Origin: an uncultured Flavobacteriales bacterium
GTDB taxonomy: Bacteria; Bacteroidota; Bacteroidia; Flavobacteriales_G; Salibacteraceae
Assembly (NCBI GenBank): GCA_913020435.1
Contig: CAJVZZ010000009.1
Location: 1-64,000 of the forward strand
Reading direction: 5' to 3'
DNA length: 64,000 nt
Shown here piece by piece: positions 43,849-51,709 of this stretch (position 1 is the first letter of the stretch; every line of letters starts with the position of its first letter). The notes under the pieces were generated by a model, which had not been told where the DNA came from, made no database searches, and worked only from the letters and a program-made list of their open reading frames with translations. The position numbers and the translations under genes were made by a program.

Positions 43849-45123
43849 ATGAATGTATTGCTATTAGGCTCAGGCGGAAGAGAGTTTACCTTCGCTTGGA
43901 AATTCAAGCAGAGTCCTCTTTTAACGAAACTATTTATTGCTCCAGGTAACGGAGGAACTGACCAGTTTGGACTAAACTTAGCTTTAAATCCGGAAGATTT
44001 TTTAGAGGTAAAAAGTGCGATTATTGAGCATAAGATTGACTTAGTAGTAGTAGGTCCTGAAGGACCATTAGTTGCAGGTATAAAGGACCAGATTTTAGCT
44101 GATGAAAACCTAAAAAGTGTGCTTGTCCTTGGTCCAGATAAGCTTGCCGCTACCTTGGAAGGGAGTAAAGATTTCGCAAAAGAATTCATGGTTAAATACG
44201 GAATTCCGACGGCAGCTTATAAAACGTTTACAGCTGAAACTTTAGAACAAGGTTATCAGTTCTTAGATTCTTTAACGGCTCCATATGTATTAAAAGCAGA
44301 TGGATTAGCGGCAGGAAAAGGCGTTTTGATCCTTCAGGATTTAATAGAGGCTAAGAAAGAACTGAATTCAATGCTTACCGAAAGTAAATTTGGTCAAGCC
44401 TCTCAAACAGTGGTGATAGAGGAATTCTTAGAGGGTGTTGAACTTTCTATTTTCACGCTTACCGATGGAGAGAACTATGTAGTTCTCCCAGAAGCAAAAG
44501 ACTATAAGCGTATTCATGATGGTGATAAAGGCCTAAATACAGGAGGTATGGGAGCCGTTTCTCCGGTACCATTTGCTCAAGGAGAATTTCTGGAAAAGGT
44601 AAATGAGAAAATCATTAAACCTACCATGGCCGGTATTCATGCTGAAGGATACGATTACAGTGGCTTTGTGTTTTTTGGTCTAATTAATAAAGGCGGAGAG
44701 CCATATGTTATTGAATACAATGTACGAATGGGTGATCCCGAAACGGAAGTTGTATTACCGCGCATTGATGAGGACCTACTAAAACTGTGTGCTGATGCAG
44801 CTGCTGGAAAGCTGGAAAGTAGGCCTTTAAACCTCTTGTCGCAAACTGCCTTAACGGTTATGTTAGTTTCAGGTGGTTATCCGGAATCATATGAAAAGGG
44901 TAAAGAAATTTCAGGCTTAGAAACAATAAAAGATGGGCTTTTAATTCATGCAGGCACTAAGCACGAAAACAAGCAAACACTCACATCTGGAGGCCGTGTG
45001 ATAAGTTGCACCGCTTTTGGAAACAGTTTAGAGGCGGCACAAAAAAAGGCTTACCAAATGGCAAGCCTTATATCTTTTCAAAAGAAGTTTTACCGAAAGG
45101 ATATCGGAAACGATCTTCTTTAA
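43849..45123 (+). CDS. purD: Phosphoribosylamine--glycine ligase (GARS)
   Basis: A 424-residue ATP-grasp enzyme of purine synthesis that joins glycine to 5-phosphoribosylamine. N-terminal MNVLLLGSGGREFTFAWK, then VVVGPEGPLVAGI, the ATP-grasp region APYVLKADGLAAGKGV, and the metal-binding block EPYVIEYNVRMGDPETEVVLPRI are all diagnostic. In most bacteria the first block reads GGREHA; here it is GREFTFA, a small deviation. The length is normal. No other pur gene is adjacent. Confidence 0.96.
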   Translation: MNVLLLGSGGREFTFAWKFKQSPLLTKLFIAPGNGGTDQFGLNLALNPEDFLEVKSAIIEHKIDLVVVGPEGPLVAGIKDQILADENLKSVLVLGPDKLAATLEGSKDFAKEFMVKYGIPTAAYKTFTAETLEQGYQFLDSLTAPYVLKADGLAAGKGVLILQDLIEAKKELNSMLTESKFGQASQTVVIEEFLEGVELSIFTLTDGENYVVLPEAKDYKRIHDGDKGLNTGGMGAVSPVPFAQGEFLEKVNEKIIKPTMAGIHAEGYDYSGFVFFGLINKGGEPYVIEYNVRMGDPETEVVLPRIDEDLLKLCADAAAGKLESRPLNLLSQTALTVMLVSGGYPESYEKGKEISGLETIKDGLLIHAGTKHENKQTLTSGGRVISCTAFGNSLEAAQKKAYQMASLISFQKKFYRKDIGNDLL

Positions 45124-45130
45124 TTACGAT

Positions 45131-45316
45131 TTATTCTGCTGTTGGATTGTCTTTTGTTGCTGCAGATGCCTTCATTAATTGAAGTACCCACCATATCAAC
45201 ATAGATATTCCGACAACCATAATGAAGTAATTAAAAGGATTCCCTAACACTTCTAAGCCTTCAAATGCCCACCAAAAAAAGTCTCCTAGACTATAAATCA
45301 TTTTATTCCAATCCAT
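45131..45316 (-). CDS. Small single-helix membrane protein (DUF6341-like)
   Basis: A 61-residue protein with an amphipathic tryptophan-rich start (GDFFWWAFEGLEVLG), one transmembrane helix (about 28-47; NYFIMVVGISMLIWWVLQLM) and a short polar tail. The pattern matches a small Bacteroidota family (DUF6341, from memory) often found next to the polytopic protein encoded divergently here and near nucleotide-synthesis genes. The function is unknown. It has an exact -7 element 19 bp upstream, inside an inverted repeat. Confidence 0.7.
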   Translation of the reverse strand: MDWNKMIYSLGDFFWWAFEGLEVLGNPFNYFIMVVGISMLIWWVLQLMKASAATKDNPTAE

Positions 45317-45334
45317 AATACTAATATTTAGACA

Positions 45335-45351
45335 ACAAATTTATAATTTGT
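45335..45351. promoter_or_regulatory. Inverted repeat overlapping the small membrane protein promoter
   Basis: ACAAATT-TAT-AATTTGT is a perfect 7-bp inverted repeat. Its left part contains CAAATTTA, i.e. TAAATTTG on the minus strand (45336-45343), an exact TAnnTTTG for the 45316 start codon. It may be promoter, operator or both. Confidence 0.45.
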
Positions 45352-45382
45352 AGATAAACTGTGGTTATGAATTTGGGCTTTT

Positions 45383-45390
45383 TACCTTTG
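45383..45390 (+). promoter_or_regulatory. -7 element immediately before the 45395 start codon
   Basis: TACCTTTG matches TAnnTTTG exactly and ends only 4 bp before ATG 45395, so the transcript may be leaderless or nearly so. Confidence 0.55.
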
Positions 45391-45394
45391 GCAG

Positions 45395-46351
45395 ATGCTT
45401 CCTAGGGCACTCAAGAAAAACACACCTCAAAGTATTTCAATAGCAATATTGTATGCCTTGCCTTTTCTTGTCCTTATTTTACTGCAAGATGTAAAGCCAT
45501 ATGACTGGACAGGAAAAAGTAATTTGAGTGTTTATTTAAACCCTATAAATAATTATATCTGGTTAAATAGGCTTTTAGGCGTTAGCTTGTTGCTTGTTAC
45601 TTCAATATACGCGCAGTTTGTTTTTTACAAATATCGACTGTTTGCTAAAGGGAATCAATTTGCTTTTATTGTAAGTTTTGCCTTGTTATCATGTGGTAGT
45701 TATGCAGGTTCTCTAGCACCATGGGTTCTGGGAGGTTTACTGCTAATTCGCCTGATTGATCGAAGTTTCGATATTCAAAGGTCCAACAATCCTAATATGA
45801 TCATTTTAGAAGCCTCATTTACTGCAGGTGTTTTATGGATGATTTCAAGTGAGTTTATATGGGTTTTTCCAATAATAATTTTTGCCTATTTCTATTCTGG
45901 AAGTTTACAAATTAAAGGGTTTGTAATAAGCTTATTTGGTTTTGTATTGCCGTTTTACTTTCTGATTTGTTTGAACTATTTGTTTGGGTTTAACGTTGTT
46001 GTAGATGCTTCAGTTCACCTTCCACTTTATTTTATACCAAGTACTTTAAGTGAGCTTGTATTATTAGGAGGTTGTTTACTCGTATTATTAATTGGTTTCA
46101 GATACCTCTTCAAGGCAATAATAATAAATAAGGTGATTATTAAAAACCACCTAGTACTATTGATTGGCAGTACAGCATTGTGTGTGGTTTCAGCATCTTT
46201 GTCTGCATCCAGTTTTGGAGATATAATTGTTGGCGGCTTTCCCGCATTCGGAGTGTTATCAGGTCTCTATTTTCTAAATGCGAGTAAAATTTGGTTAATG
46301 GAAATCACATTTTTTATTTGGTATGGCTCAGTACTTTTCTTTTTGATGTAA
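45395..46351 (+). CDS. Polytopic membrane protein (DUF6427-like)
   Basis: A 318-residue protein with about nine predicted transmembrane helices and short loops. It has no known catalytic or transport motif. The topology, size and neighbours (small DUF6341-like gene, purD) fit the uncharacterised Bacteroidota family DUF6427; this match is from memory and tentative. ATG at 45395 is preceded at 4 bp by a promoter element, suggesting a nearly leaderless mRNA. The function is unknown. Confidence 0.65.
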   Translation: MLPRALKKNTPQSISIAILYALPFLVLILLQDVKPYDWTGKSNLSVYLNPINNYIWLNRLLGVSLLLVTSIYAQFVFYKYRLFAKGNQFAFIVSFALLSCGSYAGSLAPWVLGGLLLIRLIDRSFDIQRSNNPNMIILEASFTAGVLWMISSEFIWVFPIIIFAYFYSGSLQIKGFVISLFGFVLPFYFLICLNYLFGFNVVVDASVHLPLYFIPSTLSELVLLGGCLLVLLIGFRYLFKAIIINKVIIKNHLVLLIGSTALCVVSASLSASSFGDIIVGGFPAFGVLSGLYFLNASKIWLMEITFFIWYGSVLFFLM

Positions 46352-46398
46352 GCAAGGCGTAATTTAAAACCAACCGCTTGCATACTCTTAACTAAAAT

Positions 46399-46429
46399 TT
46401 TGCACCTATTCCTTTAAGTTTGCACCTAT
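46399..46429 (+). repeat. Direct repeat TTTGCACCTAT at the promoter and start of the Ycf48-like gene
   Basis: TTTGCACCTAT occurs at 46399-46409 and 46419-46429, 20 bp apart. The second copy carries the end of an exact -7 element and runs into the start codon. Confidence 0.6.
46415..46422 (+). promoter_or_regulatory. -7 element immediately before the 46428 start codon
   Basis: TAAGTTTG matches TAnnTTTG exactly and ends 5 bp before ATG 46428, again predicting a leader of only a few bases. Confidence 0.55.
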
Positions 46430-47525
46430 GAAGAATTTACGCTCAATAATTCAATTGGCACTAGTCATTATGATCGCGGGTTTACTGTCCATCAGTTGTA
46501 AAAAAAGTTGTGACGATGGTAAAAAAAATCAAAAAGAGGAAGAGATTGATTGTGGAGGCCCTTGCAGACCCTGTTCAGATTGTTCGGACGGAGTTCAAAG
46601 TGGAAACGAAACAGGAGTAGATTGCGGAGGAGACTGTGCTTCGTGTGCCTCGGTTTATCAATTCAAAAAAGTAGCCTCAGGAACTACCGCTGCTTTAAAA
46701 AAGGTAGATTGTTTTGGTTCAAATTGTGCTGCGATTGGTGAAGGAGGGTTACTATTGATAAGCTTGGATAAAGGAGTAACATGGAATGCTGTAAGTTCAG
46801 GAACGTCTAATGAATTGTTTGGGGTTGACGTTTATGAAAACACAATTTTTATTACCGGAGAAAATGGTTTGATTATAAAATCTACCGATTTAGGACAGTC
46901 GTTTACTGATATAGTTATAAGCAATAGAGATAAAGTTCAATGGAATGAGGTCTTGTTTTTTAATAATGATACAGGAATAGTTTGTGGAAGTAAATTGTCT
47001 ATTTCATTCACAAATGATGGCGGAATAACATGGAAAAGTTCAAAGTATTCCTTTGATTCACAACGAAGTTTCTATGGCTTTTCTGCGCCAGCAAAAAATG
47101 CCTTGTATGCCGTTGGAGACAATAATATTCAGTTATCATCTGATTTTGGTGAGAATTGGAATCAAATCTCATTGTCAAATAACAACCCAGATATAAAAGA
47201 TCTAACGGATGTCCATTATGCCTCTTCTACGAGAGCTTTTATTACAGGAGAATCATCAATGTTGTTTACAAATAATTCAATAGAGTGGTATGACAAAGCA
47301 CTTTACACATCGTTTGGAGGACTTTCATTTGGTACAAATAATGGGCTATATGCTGGGCGTGATGTAGAGAATGAGAGGGGGAAAATTCTTGAAACAATGG
47401 ACTCGGGAGTTACCTGGAAGCAAATACCTCTCCTCAATGAGAGCGTTCGTTTCAACGATTGTTTTATTATTGATGAATCAAATTCAATAATAATTGGTGA
47501 AGAAGGAACTATCCTTCGCCGTTAA
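46428..47525 (+). CDS. Ycf48-like beta-propeller lipoprotein with Cys-rich DCGG repeats
   Basis: A 365-residue lipoprotein. The lipobox is LSISC with C24 lipidated. Residues about 28-72 hold two tandem Cys-rich units: CDDGKKNQKEEEIDCGG-x-C-x-x-C and CSDGVQSGNETGVDCGG-x-C-x-x-C, each with four cysteines. This motif recurs in surface proteins of Bacteroidota and probably forms disulfide-stabilised knots. The rest (about 80-365) is a beta-propeller of Ycf48/BNR type with Asp-box repeats SLDKGVTW, STDLGQSF, SNDGGITW-like and DSGVTW. It is expected on the outer membrane, in a binding or assembly role. It is followed after 12 bp by gpsA. Confidence 0.8.
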   Translation: MKNLRSIIQLALVIMIAGLLSISCKKSCDDGKKNQKEEEIDCGGPCRPCSDCSDGVQSGNETGVDCGGDCASCASVYQFKKVASGTTAALKKVDCFGSNCAAIGEGGLLLISLDKGVTWNAVSSGTSNELFGVDVYENTIFITGENGLIIKSTDLGQSFTDIVISNRDKVQWNEVLFFNNDTGIVCGSKLSISFTNDGGITWKSSKYSFDSQRSFYGFSAPAKNALYAVGDNNIQLSSDFGENWNQISLSNNNPDIKDLTDVHYASSTRAFITGESSMLFTNNSIEWYDKALYTSFGGLSFGTNNGLYAGRDVENERGKILETMDSGVTWKQIPLLNESVRFNDCFIIDESNSIIIGEEGTILRR

Positions 47526-47537
47526 AACAGAATAAAT

Positions 47538-48527
47538 ATGCGTACTGTAGGTATTATTGGTGGCGGTAGCTGGGCAACGGCTCTGGCAAAAATACTAACC
47601 GAAAATTTAGATTCTTTTCATTGGTGGATGCGGAACGAGGCTTCTGTGGAGCATTTCAACCAATTTCATAGGAACCCGAATTATCTTTCGTCAGTTCACT
47701 TTTTGGGTGATAAAATCAATGTTACAACCGATTTACGTCAAGTGGTTGATGCTTGCGATGTGCTTATCATTGCTACTCCTTCTGCTTTTTTGAATGATGT
47801 ATTTAAGGATTTTGATAAAACGGGAATGGAAAATAAGATCATCTTTTCTGCCGTAAAGGGAATTATTCCGGAATATCATGCAATACCCGCCAAATTTATT
47901 CACAAACAATTTAGAACTCCATATTCTCAAATAGGAATAATCTGTGGCCCTTGTCACGCAGAGGAAGTTGCGCTGGAACGGCTTTCTTATCTAACGATAG
48001 CATGCGAAACAGAAAGTTATGCTCAGGAAATGGCTAAGATGCTTGCTTGCCGGTACATCAAGACTACTGTGAGTGAAGATTTGTTTGGCTCAGAATTATC
48101 CGCTATTTTGAAAAATGTTTATGCCGTGGCCAGCGGTATTTGTCATGGACTGGGTTACGGAGATAACTTTCAGGCGGTACTCATATCCAACGCAATTCAG
48201 GAAATTAATCGGTTCGTAGATGCTATTAGTCCAGTGCACAGAGACGTTCAATCTTCTGCATATCTGGGTGATTTGCTTGTTACTGCTTACAGCCAATATA
48301 GTCGCAATAGAACATTTGGGAGCATGATCGGAAGAGGTTATTCAGTGCGATCGGCGCAGTTTGAAATGAACATGGTTGCAGAAGGTTATTATGCCGCAAA
48401 GGGAATCATTGAAATCAATAAAAAGTTTGGTGTAGAAATTCCAATTTGTTCTTCGGTATACCGGATTTTATATGAAAGAATGTCTCCAACTATTGAGATG
48501 AAATTATTGGCTGATAAGCTATCTTAG
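47538..48527 (+). CDS. gpsA: NAD(P)H-dependent glycerol-3-phosphate dehydrogenase
   Basis: A 329-residue enzyme that reduces dihydroxyacetone phosphate to sn-glycerol 3-phosphate for phospholipids. N-terminal Rossmann motif IIGGGSWATALAKIL, then WWMRNEASVEHFN, IIATPSAFL, the family block GIICGPCHAEEVALE (usually GPSFA; Cys and His here are unusual), the catalytic lysine region AILKNVYAVASGICHGLGYGDN and LGDLLVTAYSQYSRNRTFG. The length is normal. It lies 12 bp after the lipoprotein gene and 19 bp before the peptidase gene, so a three-gene operon is likely. Confidence 0.94.
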   Translation: MRTVGIIGGGSWATALAKILTENLDSFHWWMRNEASVEHFNQFHRNPNYLSSVHFLGDKINVTTDLRQVVDACDVLIIATPSAFLNDVFKDFDKTGMENKIIFSAVKGIIPEYHAIPAKFIHKQFRTPYSQIGIICGPCHAEEVALERLSYLTIACETESYAQEMAKMLACRYIKTTVSEDLFGSELSAILKNVYAVASGICHGLGYGDNFQAVLISNAIQEINRFVDAISPVHRDVQSSAYLGDLLVTAYSQYSRNRTFGSMIGRGYSVRSAQFEMNMVAEGYYAAKGIIEINKKFGVEIPICSSVYRILYERMSPTIEMKLLADKLS

Positions 48528-48546
48528 TTGCAAAAACTTACGAATT

Positions 48547-50571
48547 ATGAGAAAATTACTTTTGACCCTTTTAGCGATTGGTTTTGGGTGTTCAATATCT
48601 AATCTTATGGCACAAACACCTCTATCACCAGAAAAACTTTGGGAGTTAGGCAGAATAGGCGCTCCAGTAATAGACAATAACAACGGTTATGTTTTTTATA
48701 CCATTAAGCGGTATGATATGTCTAAAAACAGCGGCCAGGCGCAGATTTATAGGTCTGATTTAAAAGGTAAAAAGATAGAGGCAATTACCAGTGTAGAAGA
48801 AGGAATTGGCAACATCATTATTAATCCATCAAATGGAAAAGTAGGGTACGTTTATCAAAGTCAACTTTGGGAAATGAATACCGATGGTTCAGATGCAGCT
48901 CAAGTAACAGACTTCTCTTTTCCAATAAGTAATGTGAAATACAGTCCCAATGGAGACAGAATCTTATTTACGTATTCTATCAGAATTGGAGAGAACCCGC
49001 CTCATGCCGACTTAGATAAGAGCGATTTCAAAATTTATGATGACCTTATGTTTCGCCATTGGAGTTCATGGAACGATAACAGTCATTCTCATGCAGCTTA
49101 TGCAGCCCTTTCTAAAGCAAAAAATGGAAATGGCATGATCGATATTATGGAAGATGAGCCATTTGATGTTCCGACAAAACCATTTGGCGGATCTGAAGAT
49201 TTAATTTGGGGTCCAAACGGAAACTCAATCATTTACCAATGCAAGAAATTGAATGGCTTTGAATACGCAGCAAGCACTAATTCTGATTTGTATATGTATG
49301 ATTTAGAATCAAAGGAGACTAAAAATATTACTTCAAAAAATCAAGGTTACGATACAAGTCCAGTATTAAGTAAAGATGGTAAAACCTTGGTCTACTTGTC
49401 AATGAAAAGAAATGGCTATGAATCAGATAAAAATAATTTGATGCTGTATTCATTTGAAACAGAAACTCGAGTGAATTTAACAGCAACGCGAGACATAACG
49501 GTTTCAGGTTTTGCTTTTGCAAACGAAAAAAACGTCATTTGGATTTCTTCTCCAAATAATGGAACCTACAAAATTTGGAAGCTAACTCATGATGGAGCTA
49601 CTGCAAAAACAGTAGAGATGATAACTACTGATGCGATGGACTATCGTTCAGTTATGACATTAGGAAAAGAGTTAATTGTTTCGGGAATGAGTATGAACAG
49701 AGCAACGGAGTATTATATTCTAGATCCGGAGTCGAAGAAAAAGCGTGCCTTAACTCATGTGAATGATGATCATTACAAAGCAATTTCTAAAAGTAAAGTA
49801 GAGTCTAGAATGATAAAGACTACTGATGGTAAGGAAATGCTTACTTGGGTGATTTATCCGCCAGATTTTGATTCTACTAAAAAATATCCAACTATTCTCT
49901 ATTGTCAAGGTGGACCTCAAAGCATGGTCTCTCAGTTTTATTCATTTCGCTGGAACTTTCAACTTATGGCAGCTAAAGGTTACATAATTGTTGCTCCAAA
50001 CCGAAGAGGCTTGCCAGGTTTTGGTCAGGCGTGGAATGAGAAAATCAGCAAAGATTGGGGCGGTCAATCTATCCAAGATTATTTGTCTGCTATAGATGAG
50101 GTCGCTAAAGAACCGTACGTTGATAATTCAAGGTTAGGAGCAATAGGCGCAAGCTATGGTGGATATAGTGTGTATTATTTGGCAGGAGTTCATAATAAAC
50201 GTTTTAAGACCTTCATATCACATTGTGGTTTATTCAACTTAGAAAGCTGGTATGGAAGTACTGAAGAATTGTTCTTTGCCAATTTTGATATTGGTGGCCC
50301 TTATTGGAAGGTTCCAAAGCCTAAGAGTTACGATGCGTTTTCGCCACACAAAAAAGTCCAAAACTGGGATACGCCGTTAATGGTAATTCACGGAGGAAAA
50401 GATTTTAGAGTACCAGAAACTCAAGGCATGGAAGCTTATACTGCCGCTCGTTCGTTGGGGTTAAAAAGCAGATTTCTTTATTTTCCTGAGGAAAGCCATT
50501 GGGTGTTAAGTCCTCAAAACGGACTGGTGTGGCATAGAGAGTTTTTTAAATGGTTGGAAGAAACACTTTAA
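48547..50571 (+). CDS. Exported S9-family serine peptidase (prolyl oligopeptidase/DPP type)
   Basis: A 674-residue exopeptidase or oligopeptidase with a signal peptide (MRKLLLTLLAIGFGCSISNL, cleavage near MAQ). An N-terminal beta-propeller with TolB/WD40-like repeats (about 25-400; FPISNVKYSPNGDRILFTYS) is followed by an alpha/beta-hydrolase domain (about 420-674). The catalytic triad is S536 in GASYGGYS, D619 in GGKDFRVPE and H651 in EESHWVL. It is periplasmic and likely releases dipeptides from short peptides. The length fits acylaminoacyl-peptidase-like S9C enzymes. Confidence 0.92.
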   Translation: MRKLLLTLLAIGFGCSISNLMAQTPLSPEKLWELGRIGAPVIDNNNGYVFYTIKRYDMSKNSGQAQIYRSDLKGKKIEAITSVEEGIGNIIINPSNGKVGYVYQSQLWEMNTDGSDAAQVTDFSFPISNVKYSPNGDRILFTYSIRIGENPPHADLDKSDFKIYDDLMFRHWSSWNDNSHSHAAYAALSKAKNGNGMIDIMEDEPFDVPTKPFGGSEDLIWGPNGNSIIYQCKKLNGFEYAASTNSDLYMYDLESKETKNITSKNQGYDTSPVLSKDGKTLVYLSMKRNGYESDKNNLMLYSFETETRVNLTATRDITVSGFAFANEKNVIWISSPNNGTYKIWKLTHDGATAKTVEMITTDAMDYRSVMTLGKELIVSGMSMNRATEYYILDPESKKKRALTHVNDDHYKAISKSKVESRMIKTTDGKEMLTWVIYPPDFDSTKKYPTILYCQGGPQSMVSQFYSFRWNFQLMAAKGYIIVAPNRRGLPGFGQAWNEKISKDWGGQSIQDYLSAIDEVAKEPYVDNSRLGAIGASYGGYSVYYLAGVHNKRFKTFISHCGLFNLESWYGSTEELFFANFDIGGPYWKVPKPKSYDAFSPHKKVQNWDTPLMVIHGGKDFRVPETQGMEAYTAARSLGLKSRFLYFPEESHWVLSPQNGLVWHREFFKWLEETL

Positions 50572-50608
50572 AAGAAAAAGAAAGAACGCTTGAAAAGACT
50601 CCATAGTA

Positions 50609-50719
50609 ATGGAGAAACAAGAATAAACTTACGAATTACTGGAAGAAAACAACGAGCTCAAATCTATTTTTGTTAAAAGCGTTTCAAAAGCACCAAATAA
50701 CTTAAATCTTAGAAATTAA
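50609..50719 (+). pseudogene. Possible remnant of a small gene with in-frame stop
   Basis: From ATG 50609 the frame reads MEKQE, then TAA, then TYELLEENNELKSIFVKSVSK and about 10 more residues to TAA at 50717-50719. The second part looks like a helical coding sequence. It could be a broken small coiled-coil gene, but 37 codons are too few for certainty. Confidence 0.25.
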
Positions 50720-50759
50720 TGATTTTCCATTTTTCAACATTTATTTTTCTCTCCTTCCC

Positions 50760-51161
50760 ATGATTAAGGACATTGATTTTCCAGAGATAAAAGACGTATA
50801 CATTGCAATTGTGCATTCTCGGATTGATGATAACGATCATTGGATGGTTACAATTATCAATGAGAATAAATTCCCACTAGATACGGTTCTTGTTGTAAGT
50901 AAGGGGTATGGAACAGTTAAAAATGAGCAGGTAAAAACAAGTACTTTACGTCGGTCTTTTGAAACAGTACCAGCTAATGGAACACAACAAGTTGAGCCAA
51001 TAATTGAGGAGGTATTCGGCCTTACGAATGAATACTGGTTGAGTTTTTATGCGAAGGAAAAGCTATTTGATAAGAAGTTTGTTTTTACTGCAGGCTCAAT
51101 TAGTAAACAGTTTTTGGTGAATATTCCTATTCTTAATGAACAAGGAATTTTGCACCCATAG
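50760..51161 (+). CDS. Conserved-looking protein of unknown function in a QueC-like cassette
   Basis: I do not recognise this 133-residue soluble protein. It has no signal peptide, membrane helix or cysteine. The sequence alternates short beta strands (VYIAIVHSRI, HWMVTIINEN, DTVLVVSKGYG) with a helical C-terminal region ending in GILHP, compatible with a small beta-sandwich. Its stop codon overlaps the GTG start of the next gene by one base, and that gene overlaps the QueC-like gene by four, so the three are very likely translated together. Confidence 0.6.
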   Translation: MIKDIDFPEIKDVYIAIVHSRIDDNDHWMVTIINENKFPLDTVLVVSKGYGTVKNEQVKTSTLRRSFETVPANGTQQVEPIIEEVFGLTNEYWLSFYAKEKLFDKKFVFTAGSISKQFLVNIPILNEQGILHP

Positions 51162-51709
51162 TGATCTCTAATAAACAATCCAACCAAATACTTATGCTAG
51201 CTAATCAGGCATTTGGAAAAAATTATTTAACGATATCATCCCTCAATAGTTATGATAGTTTAGAAAATTCGCAGGTTATTGTAGTCGAGGAAAACGAGGA
51301 GGTTATAGGTTTCTCAATCGTCATGACTTTCAAACAAGAAGAGCTTTTCAAACATTTATATATTGATTTAGAAATACCGGCCGAAGAGTCTTGTGTCGGG
51401 TATCGAAAAATGACCATTGTAAAACCTGAAAGCAGAGGAAAGGGAATCGGTTCGGAATTAGTTAAAAAGGGAGAAGTTTTTATTCAAACAAAAAGTAAAA
51501 TTGTTTATTCTTCCATTTGGTGTAATGGAACAGAGGAAAAAATGACCAACCTATTGGATAAAAACGGCTATCAATTCTTAGAAAAAAGAATTAATTATTG
51601 GAAAGATGATAGTCTAGAAAAACAATACAACTGTGCTATTTGTGATGCTCCTCCCTGCATGTGTGCTGCCCTGATTTATAAAAAGAACCTTACTATGTTT
51701 GTACAATGA
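51161..51709 (+). CDS. GNAT-like acetyltransferase with C-terminal Cys cluster
   Basis: A 182-residue protein. The GNAT core is indicated by VIVVEENEEVIGFSIV, MTIVKPESRGKGIGSELVKK (acetyl-CoA pyrophosphate loop R92-G-K-G-I-G97) and a following amphipathic helix. The C-terminus carries C158-x2-C161-x4-C166-x-C168 (CAICDAPPCMC), absent from ordinary GNAT enzymes and suitable for zinc or an iron-sulfur cluster. The start is GTG at 51161, overlapping the preceding stop. It overlaps the QueC-like gene by 4 bp. The substrate is unknown; a joint small-molecule or macromolecule modification is inferred from coupling. Confidence 0.7.
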   Translation: MISNKQSNQILMLANQAFGKNYLTISSLNSYDSLENSQVIVVEENEEVIGFSIVMTFKQEELFKHLYIDLEIPAEESCVGYRKMTIVKPESRGKGIGSELVKKGEVFIQTKSKIVYSSIWCNGTEEKMTNLLDKNGYQFLEKRINYWKDDSLEKQYNCAICDAPPCMCAALIYKKNLTMFVQ

